A DNA stretch of 37,078 nucleotides from a virus. The stretch spans positions 1-37,078 of IMG/VR virus record IMGVR_UViG_3300042922_000843. One strand, 5' to 3'. Below are positions 32,632-37,078 of the stretch, in pieces. The position numbers and the translations under genes were made by a program. Under the pieces are notes generated by a model. It ran no database searches. It saw only the letters and a program-made list of their open reading frames with translations, and was not told the origin of the DNA. The number at the start of each line of letters is the position of its first letter. Within the stretch, counting starts at the first letter, position 1.

Positions 32632-33916
32632 CGGTCTGATACCTCCTCCTAATTTCTTCTTCCGCCTGACGCTCGCGCTCAAGTTTCTTGGCTACAAAAT
32701 CATTTGGGCTACGAATATTTTCATGTTTCGTTTTGTCGGTTTTGATGATTAATTCCAGTTGGTCAACTTGCTTTCTTAATTTAGCTGGAGAAAGAATATT
32801 GGTTCTCCAGAAGCTATCCTGCTGTGACCACCTGATTAGGTATTCCAATTCATCGTAATTGCGATTATCCATTTGCATTGCTAAGCGGAATTCATTAGCC
32901 CACGAATCAAAATTTGGCTTTTTAGCCTTTGGGTTGTTTTCCCTCATGAGTTTAAAAAGCAATTGAGCCAGTTTCATGTGCTGGTCGTCAAACTTGTTTG
33001 CACGACAAGAAGTCTTTTTATCTTTTTGCTTTTCTTTTTCTTTTTCTTTTTCTTTTTGCCCCCGTATCGTATTTATATAGTTACGTAACGTATACGTATC
33101 GTAAATATTGTTAGAAATGCTATCACGATAGGATATTTCGTGCTTCCTACGCAATTCCTCAAACTCTTTAAGTTCATCAATCTTGTTGCAAACATCAATA
33201 ATATTTACTTGTAAATCGACATTGACTTCATTCCAATTAGCAATCACTTTGGCTAAGTCATTTTCTCCGCTTTTAAAATTATTGAACTTTGCATAGCTGA
33301 CAACTAAATTGCCCGGTGTACTATCTCCGCCCGATGATTTTGATTTAATATGATCAATTTGTACATCCTGTTTTTGAAGAACTAAACCGGTATAGAAACA
33401 AGTTTGTTTGTCCCTCCATAAGACATATTTTTCAGTCGTTATTCTTTCTTTGTCCTTAGGTTTGTAGGTCTTGGACGGCTCAAAGTAAGCAGAGCCTTGT
33501 GCGGCTTTGAGAAATATTTTTCTTACATCTTCATTCTCCACATTCTCACCCACACATTTTAGAAGCGACTTGTCTTTTACTTCATTCACTTCTTTTTTCA
33601 CACAATCAATGACTGGCTTGCCACCCTTAATTAGGTTGTACTTGCCCCATTTGATGATTGCCATTTCCCGTGTCTCAGGATTGTATCTGATTAGCTTGTG
33701 ATGATTTTCAAAACGCTCAACCAGACTGTTTATTGATTCTGCGGAATGTCCAATATCAAAAGCCATTTGTTTTTTTGTAATCGAATAAATGCCACATTGC
33801 GTGGTTAATGGATTAGTTAACAGGTACAAGTAAAAGTAACGATCTTCCGGTGTCATTTCTTCCATGACACGCGGATCACGCCAAAACTCGGTGTAAACGT
33901 ATCGATACTTAGCCAT
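32609..33916 (-). CDS. DnaD-like replication initiator with an inserted HNH endonuclease domain (435 aa)
   Basis: Residues 1 to about 133 match phage DnaD-type initiators: YRYVYTEFWRDPRVMEEM, CGIYSITKKQMAFDIGHS and NLIKGGKPVIDCVKKEV. The C-terminal part (about 305-400: NFDSWANEFRLAMQMDNR, LIRWSQQDSFWRTNILSP) is also normal. Between them, about residues 134-272 are foreign: an HNH nuclease domain, TEKYVLWRDKQTCFYTGLVL then VQIDHIKSKSSGGDS, GNLVVSYAKFNNFKSG (Asp188, His189, Asn203, Asn212/213). There are no intein splice motifs, and the frame is kept throughout. A Lys-Glu repeat follows it (QKEKEKEKEK). The protein overlaps the 57-aa gene and the loader gene. Origin binding is assumed for the initiator; HNH activity is unproven. 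Confidence 0.85.
   Translation of the reverse strand: MAKYRYVYTEFWRDPRVMEEMTPEDRYFYLYLLTNPLTTQCGIYSITKKQMAFDIGHSAESINSLVERFENHHKLIRYNPETREMAIIKWGKYNLIKGGKPVIDCVKKEVNEVKDKSLLKCVGENVENEDVRKIFLKAAQGSAYFEPSKTYKPKDKERITTEKYVLWRDKQTCFYTGLVLQKQDVQIDHIKSKSSGGDSTPGNLVVSYAKFNNFKSGENDLAKVIANWNEVNVDLQVNIIDVCNKIDELKEFEELRRKHEISYRDSISNNIYDTYTLRNYINTIRGQKEKEKEKEKQKDKKTSCRANKFDDQHMKLAQLLFKLMRENNPKAKKPNFDSWANEFRLAMQMDNRNYDELEYLIRWSQQDSFWRTNILSPAKLRKQVDQLELIIKTDKTKHENIRSPNDFVAKKLERERQAEEEIRRRYQTGDDGPGD
33034..33057. repeat. Hexanucleotide microsatellite in the initiator gene
   Basis: CTTTTT is repeated four times in a row (plus strand), preceded by one shorter unit. It encodes Lys-Glu repeats in the linker of the initiator. 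Slippage by whole units would only change linker length, not the frame. Confidence 0.85.
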
Positions 33917-34082
33917 GCTTCATCACACCTTTATCTGATAACACAGCATGTATTTGATCTAAGTGATCCTTAAACCTCCGCGATAGATACACAATTTCTT
34001 TATGATCAGCAAGATGCTGCGTGTTATTTAAAGCGATTTCCATCATGTCCATGAAGTCAGCGTTAAGCTTGTCTGTATTCAT
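33909..34082 (-). CDS. Small phage protein before the initiator (57 aa)
   Basis: A helical acidic protein (MNTDKLNADFMDMMEIALNN start, then HKEIVYLSRRFKDHLDQIH) ending KGVMKHG. The ATG follows GGAGGCAGTGAA, a strong ribosome binding site. Its stop overlaps the initiator ATG (ATGGCTAA), so the two are co-translated. Function not recognised. Confidence 0.75.
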   Translation of the reverse strand: MNTDKLNADFMDMMEIALNNTQHLADHKEIVYLSRRFKDHLDQIHAVLSDKGVMKHG

Positions 34083-34160
34083 TTCACTGCCTCCTGTAAA
34101 TTCGCAATCGCTTGCGATTTATAAGATTCCCTCGATTTTGAGGGGATTTATCTTCCGCAA

Positions 34161-34547
34161 TCATTGTGCTATAATGGCGTCAGTTGATTTTTGATAGATT
34201 TTGAACTTTGAGTCGTTCGCCTTGGCAGAGGTTGACGTCTCTTCTTTTAGGCTAAACACATGGTTTCTTAATTTAAGGAACAGCGGAGTAGGCTCTTTGT
34301 GAATAGTGACTCGTTGGTCTTTCCACTTCATATCAGTGGCAAAACCGTTGAGAAATCGATTGTAGTATTTTGCCTGCTGTTTTAATACCCACTTCATGAA
34401 TTGAGGATGTTGACTCTCAGGATGTGAGAGAATCATTTGCTCGAGTTCGCAGAAACTCATGAACAACTCGCAAGCTCTTTGGGTTTTAACCGTCACAGCA
34501 GCATATTTTCCAGGCAACGTTGATTCATCTTTGATCACTAGATTCAT
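34161..34547 (-). CDS. Early phage protein, hypothetical (128 aa)
   Basis: A soluble basic protein beginning MNLVIKDESTLPGKYAAVTV and continuing SFCELEQMILSHPESQHPQF, KWVLKQQAKYYNRFLNGF. No domain recognised. It belongs to the early operon after the antirepressor-like and DUF771-like genes. The ATG at 34547 follows AAGGAGCTGAAAAACT. A weak inverted repeat follows its stop at 34127-34146. Confidence 0.65.
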   Translation of the reverse strand: MNLVIKDESTLPGKYAAVTVKTQRACELFMSFCELEQMILSHPESQHPQFMKWVLKQQAKYYNRFLNGFATDMKWKDQRVTIHKEPTPLFLKLRNHVFSLKEETSTSAKANDSKFKIYQKSTDAIIAQ

Positions 34548-34561
34548 AGTTTTTCAGCTCC

Positions 34562-34837
34562 TTAACCATTTTTTTGTTCTCTTAGCCATTTAAGAATAAA
34601 TGCTCGCGTTTCTTTAGCCGGAAATTTCCATTTGTTTCCCACTTTGAATTTTTCAAAGCGTGGATCGTAAAAAAATTCTTTCAGAATCGTGTTCCAGCTC
34701 ATGCATGTTTGCCGGCACAACTCCTTACGATCCCAAAGCGTCAGTTCCATATCACACTGCCGAATGCGTTCCTCGACCTTCTGAAGTAACAGTTCGCGAG
34801 CCTCTGCTTCGTCAATATCAATGCTGACCATCGCCAT
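34562..34837 (-). CDS. DUF771-like phage DNA-binding protein (91 aa)
   Basis: The C-terminal 60 residues show the DUF771 pattern: ELCRQTCMSWNTILKEFFYD, then RFEKFKVGNKWKFPAKETRA and FILKWLREQ. DUF771 proteins are small phage proteins with a winged-helix or excisionase-like fold, found in early regions of Bacillota phages. The N-terminal part is an acidic helix. The ATG overlaps the stop of the antirepressor-like gene (TAATG). Confidence 0.75.
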   Translation of the reverse strand: MAMVSIDIDEAEARELLLQKVEERIRQCDMELTLWDRKELCRQTCMSWNTILKEFFYDPRFEKFKVGNKWKFPAKETRAFILKWLREQKNG

Positions 34838-35712
34838 TAAACATCCACCACACTTTTGTATGAAACAAAATAGTTCTTTTTCTGCCCCTTAATCTGAGTT
34901 GGGTATCCATGCTCCTCAAGCCATTGTCTTGCCTTCTCAACCACCGTAGGAGCATATTTTTCAACAGAACCTTGCCAACCGTTATGGCTTTCCATGAATG
35001 TCTCAGATTCACCTTCCAGCACCTCGATCTGCGTCTTAATCAGTTGGCTTATCGCCGTGGATGCAGGCTTACCTGATTTCGTATACATTCCTAACTCACG
35101 AGCGATCTGAACGGTGTCTTGGAACTTTTCTGATGATTTGATTTGAAACGGAAGATCTATACCGCCAGCCTTATAAATCGTTCTCACGGTCAATGCCTGT
35201 ACTTCAGGAGAGAGTCCAAGTTTGTCCATAAATGGAGCAACAATTTTCACTGCATTATTCAAGCTGCCCACGGGTATTTTGCTGGTGGCTTTCACTCTCT
35301 CCTTTTTCGGGCTTGCCTCTTCAAGGTTGAGCAAATATGTTCTGACTTGCTTAGCAACTTCACTGTCGCGGAGAAGCATGCCTATACGAAGGACGGCGCG
35401 ACGGGGAATGATGGTAAATTGAGAAGTCTTAGGATTTATCAATGCTACGTCATTAATTGACGAAGCATAGGCTTTGAGATCGTCCCCTTTTAAAACCTTC
35501 AATCCATCACTTTCTAATTCATCACGGTTGTTCTTGATAACACTCAAAATAGTCTCTCTACTGACCTCAAAATAATTGCCTGCCATCTGAACCGTGACAT
35601 GCACGTCATCCGGCAACATTGCCAGTCCTTTCACCTTGTCCAATATTTCCGTGTGCTTGATCACCGACTCACGTAACGACTTGCTTTCGATCAATGCATC
35701 TGATTTGGTCAT
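34837..35712 (-). CDS. Antirepressor-like phage regulatory protein (291 aa)
   Basis: The N-terminal 120 residues (SKSLRESVIKHTEILDKVKG, DDVHVTVQMAGNYFEVSRET, IPRRAVLRIGMLLRDSEVAK) match a family of early phage proteins annotated as antirepressors or DNA-binding proteins, with a helix-turn-helix type stretch around residues 45-65. The C-terminal 110 residues (VQIARELGMYTKSGKPASTA, EKARQWLEEHGYPTQI) form a second domain. It is expected to promote the lytic choice. It is the second gene from the pR-type promoter, after the Cro-like gene, consistent with an early role. Confidence 0.75.
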   Translation of the reverse strand: MTKSDALIESKSLRESVIKHTEILDKVKGLAMLPDDVHVTVQMAGNYFEVSRETILSVIKNNRDELESDGLKVLKGDDLKAYASSINDVALINPKTSQFTIIPRRAVLRIGMLLRDSEVAKQVRTYLLNLEEASPKKERVKATSKIPVGSLNNAVKIVAPFMDKLGLSPEVQALTVRTIYKAGGIDLPFQIKSSEKFQDTVQIARELGMYTKSGKPASTAISQLIKTQIEVLEGESETFMESHNGWQGSVEKYAPTVVEKARQWLEEHGYPTQIKGQKKNYFVSYKSVVDV

Positions 35713-35727
35713 CTGACTGCCTCCTTT

Positions 35728-35940
35728 TTATGCAGAAAATTCGTGTGCTTCTTCAAACAAGTAATCGATGGACAATTTAGGGAAAAAGTATTTTTGAATC
35801 TTAAATATCTCTGCCCTAGTAAACTCGGTTCTTCCGGTCATCTTATTACTGAAAGTCTTTGGCGTACACCCAATTTTTTCAGAAATCATTGTGCCATCAA
35901 TTCTTTGGCGTGCCATCTCAGCTCTTAAGTTCGGGAACAT
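35728..35940 (-). CDS. Cro-like HTH repressor (70 aa)
   Basis: This small DNA-binding protein starts FPNLRAEMARQRIDGTMI and contains SEKIGCTPKTFSNKMTGRTE, an Xre-type helix-turn-helix, then FTRAEIFKIQKYFFPKLS. It is the first gene of the early operon and diverges from the CI-type repressor gene, the position of Cro. The ATG at 35940 follows AAAGGAGTGAAAACA and decides the start. The operator array lies directly upstream. Confidence 0.87.
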   Translation of the reverse strand: MFPNLRAEMARQRIDGTMISEKIGCTPKTFSNKMTGRTEFTRAEIFKIQKYFFPKLSIDYLFEEAHEFSA

Positions 35941-35983
35941 TGTTTTCACTCCTTTCATTACCATACATGGTATTTATGTGATA

Positions 35984-36012
35984 AACATATACTTCGTGTG
36001 GTATTTTGTCAA
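35984..36012 (-). promoter_or_regulatory. pR-type promoter for the early operon
   Basis: On the minus strand TTGACA (36007-36012) is spaced 17 bp from TATGTT (35984-35989), close to the sigma-A consensus. A TACCACAC half-site lies inside the spacer, so bound repressor would block polymerase directly. It reads toward the Cro-like gene. Confidence 0.7.
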
Positions 36013-36050
36013 CAAATATTTACCACACAGAGTAATATTTTTATTTATTT

Positions 36051-36077
36051 TTGGAAAAAATAATTGTATACTATAAT
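36051..36077 (+). promoter_or_regulatory. Promoter for the CI-type repressor gene
   Basis: TTGGAA (36051-36056) and TATAAT (36072-36077) are spaced 15 bp, shorter than ideal, and read toward the repressor gene at 36128. The fourth and fifth operator copies lie just downstream. Confidence 0.5.
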
Positions 36078-36127
36078 TAAATTGCCACACATGGTAAAGA
36101 AATTACCACAGGGAGGATAATGAAAAA

Positions 36128-36454
36128 ATGACTTTTACGGAAAAACTTAATTTACTAATGAAAGAAAAGGGCATTACAAGAGCTGGCCTAGCAAAAGGTT
36201 CCGGAGTGCCATATACAACGATCGTCAATTTTTACGAAAAAGGCAGCGATAATATTAAACTTTCAACACTCAAGAAACTTTCAAAATATTTCAATGTCAG
36301 TCTTGATTATTTAGCCAATGATGAAAACACTGAGATACCCAAAGAGGATATTAAAAGCAGCCTTTTCTATGACTTGAACCATGCCAGCAAGGATGAACTC
36401 GATGAATTGGAAAATTTCTTTAAGTTTCTAAAATCAAAAAGAGATAAAAAATGA
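36128..36454 (+). CDS. CI-type lysogeny repressor, HTH only (108 aa)
   Basis: This is the phage repressor by position and direction. The helix-turn-helix is at about residues 15-40 (ITRAGLAKGSGVPYTTIVNF), followed by KLSTLKKLSKYFNVSLDYLA, the standard HTH_3 layout. The C-terminal 40 residues are helical (SKDELDELENFFKFLKSK). There is no S24/LexA-type self-cleavage domain, so induction should need a separate partner, as with ImmA-cleaved repressors, or an antirepressor. The ATG at 36128 follows GGGAGGATAATGAAAAA; an earlier ATG at 36120 stops after two codons. Confidence 0.87.
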   Translation: MTFTEKLNLLMKEKGITRAGLAKGSGVPYTTIVNFYEKGSDNIKLSTLKKLSKYFNVSLDYLANDENTEIPKEDIKSSLFYDLNHASKDELDELENFFKFLKSKRDKK

Positions 36455-36462
36455 TCAAGATT

Positions 36463-36663
36463 TTATTTTTTTGATTCATCTGCAAGTTCCTCTTTGACTT
36501 TCTCAATAGCTTTAATAACAAGGTTCCTTTTCTCTTCATCTAAGGGTTTACGCAACCACACAGAAAAGGTCCAGCTTGTTTTACCCAGTGCGTCTGCCAC
36601 CTGCCAATATCTAATTCTTAATTTTTTTATAGAATCCCTGATATCCTTATTGGCTTTTTCCAT
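36463..36663 (-). CDS. Small HTH-like phage protein (66 aa)
   Basis: The pattern KLRIRYWQVADALGKTSWTF then SVWLRKPLDEEKRNLVIKAI is that of a common small phage/ICE protein (RYW-QIA-x-x-LG type helix-turn-helix) found in lysogeny regions of Bacillota. It converges on the repressor gene with only eight bases between stops and lacks an intervening terminator. The ATG follows AAGGAGATGCGAC. Role in regulating the switch is likely but unproven. Confidence 0.75.
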   Translation of the reverse strand: MEKANKDIRDSIKKLRIRYWQVADALGKTSWTFSVWLRKPLDEEKRNLVIKAIEKVKEELADESKK

Positions 36664-36795
36664 GTCGCATCTCCTTTATGCACAAATTCAAATATTTAAT
36701 TGATTTATATGTTGTTGCTGTGATACTCTTTAAATAATAATAAAACGATATACTATCTTTGTAAACACACTTAATTAGCACAACGAATTTGTTTT

Positions 36796-36886
36796 ATGTC
36801 GTTAGAATCGATATAAAATGACTTAATGATATTGTATGATGTTCTCTGATATTTAAAATAAGTAGATTTGGAGATATTAACGACAT
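36796..36886. promoter_or_regulatory. Inverted repeat flanking a likely promoter region
   Basis: ATGTCGTTA (36796-36804) and TAACGACAT (36878-36886) are inverted copies 73 nt apart in AT-rich DNA upstream of the last gene. The second copy overlaps the start codon at 36885. They could be operators. The rest of the 220-bp gap shows no gene. Confidence 0.35.
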
Positions 36887-37078
36887 GGAAAAAAATATTT
36901 TGAACGGAATTAAGATTGATCAAGGAATTAGAGTCGCCCACGATTATCGCGTCTACTCACTTTCTGAATACGCCTTGGAATTTTTAAAAGAAAGAAATTT
37001 TGAAAAGATAAAACAGAAGGAACAAGCAGAGCAGTTTATTGATAGGATAGTCAAAAATTTTAATTACGATTGGGAAAA
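36885..37078 (+). CDS. Hypothetical protein, cut by right edge (at least 64 aa)
   Basis: The ATG at 36885 follows GGAGATATTAACGAC. The visible part (GIKIDQGIRVAHDYRVYSLS, then EYALEFLKERNFEKIKQK, ending NFNYDWEK) is soluble and rich in Lys and Glu with no recognised motif. It lies beyond the repressor on the side where a phage integrase or accessory lysogeny gene is expected, but neither the catalytic motif of an integrase nor the HExxH of an ImmA peptidase is present in this part. It continues past the window. Confidence 0.65.
   Translation, partial: MEKNILNGIKIDQGIRVAHDYRVYSLSEYALEFLKERNFEKIKQKEQAEQFIDRIVKNFNYDWE

Larger units (their letters stand above)
35959..36110. promoter_or_regulatory. 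Operator array of the Cro/CI-type switch
   Basis: Five copies of a TACCACAC-type site are seen between the two divergent repressors: TACCATACATGGTA (35959-35972, perfect palindrome), GTGTGGTA (35996-36003, reverse complement of TACCACAC), TTACCACACAGAGTAA (36020-36035), TGCCACACATGGTA (36083-36096) and TACCACA (36104-36110). The common form is about TTACCACACATGGTAA. The second lies inside the spacer of the minus-strand promoter, and the fifth touches the ribosome binding site of the repressor gene (GGGAGGA at 36111-36117), suggesting autoregulation. Confidence 0.7.

Noticed and set aside
33034-33057. Phase-variable microsatellite
   Set aside because: Units are six bases, so slippage keeps the frame.
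33110-33520. Intein or group I intron carrying the HNH domain
   Set aside because: No Cys/Ser splice start or His-Asn end at the borders, and the reading frame is continuous with no intron-like structure noted.
34105-34146. Terminator after the 128-aa early gene
   Set aside because: Inverted repeats are present but no T-tract follows on either strand.
1-37078. tRNA, rRNA, CRISPR array or insertion sequence
   Set aside because: None seen: no cloverleaf-like ends, no regularly spaced repeats with spacers, and no transposase apart from an HTH segment in a phage coiled-coil protein.

Overview
The window is from a low-to-moderate G+C Bacillota genome, most likely Bacillales. This rests on strong AGGAGG-type ribosome binding sites with many GTG and TTG starts, and on relatives of the Bacillus PBSX control genes xtrA and xpf, a YdhK/DUF1541 domain and a YaaC-like protein. 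The genus cannot be fixed from sequence alone. No tRNA, rRNA, CRISPR array or insertion sequence was found.

Left region (1-3480), accessory element. The window opens inside the C-terminal half of a tyrosine recombinase. Its stop codon lies in a cluster of TGGGCAAA repeats that looks like an integrase arm-site (att) region. A small gene, a reverse-strand Xre-type repressor, a two-helix membrane protein, an FtsK/SpoIIIE-type translocase and a Replic_Relax-like protein follow. The last three overlap as one operon. This resembles the DNA-processing part of a small integrative element, perhaps next to or in tandem with the element that owns the integrase.

Junction (3480-5960). After a terminator come two AT-rich plus-strand genes, a one-helix membrane protein and a RelA/SpoT-domain nucleotide synthetase, closed by another terminator. 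They may be cargo at the lysis end of the adjoining prophage or belong to the left island. No attachment site was identified between them and the phage.

Prophage (about 5961 to beyond the right end). This is a siphovirus with HK97-type head genes, read right to left on the minus strand. From left to right on the map it runs: endolysin and holin; tail-tip proteins (a BppU/SGNH esterase, a large tail endopeptidase-like protein, Dit); tape measure; tail chaperones with a clear -1 slippery site; major tail protein with an Ig-like domain; head-tail joining genes; capsid, protease, portal; terminase subunits; HNH. A plus-strand cargo patch and a Tad2-like gene interrupt the map at 24.8-26.9 kb. The control region follows (xpf, two accessory genes each with a copy of one terminator-like repeat, xtrA). 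Then comes early DNA metabolism: a coiled-coil zinc-finger protein, DnaB helicase, helicase loader and a DnaD-like initiator carrying an inserted HNH domain. It ends with an antirepressor-like protein and a Cro/CI switch with an operator array. The phage integrase is not in the window and is expected to the right.

Most notable: a YdhK (DUF1541) domain fused to the prohead protease; an HNH domain inserted in-frame in the replication initiator; a duplicated structured element around an accessory gene upstream of the late regulator; candidate defence or counter-defence cargo (RelA/SpoT synthetase, Mrr-like membrane nuclease, Tad2-like protein, YaaC-like protein); and the FtsK/Replic_Relax cassette.
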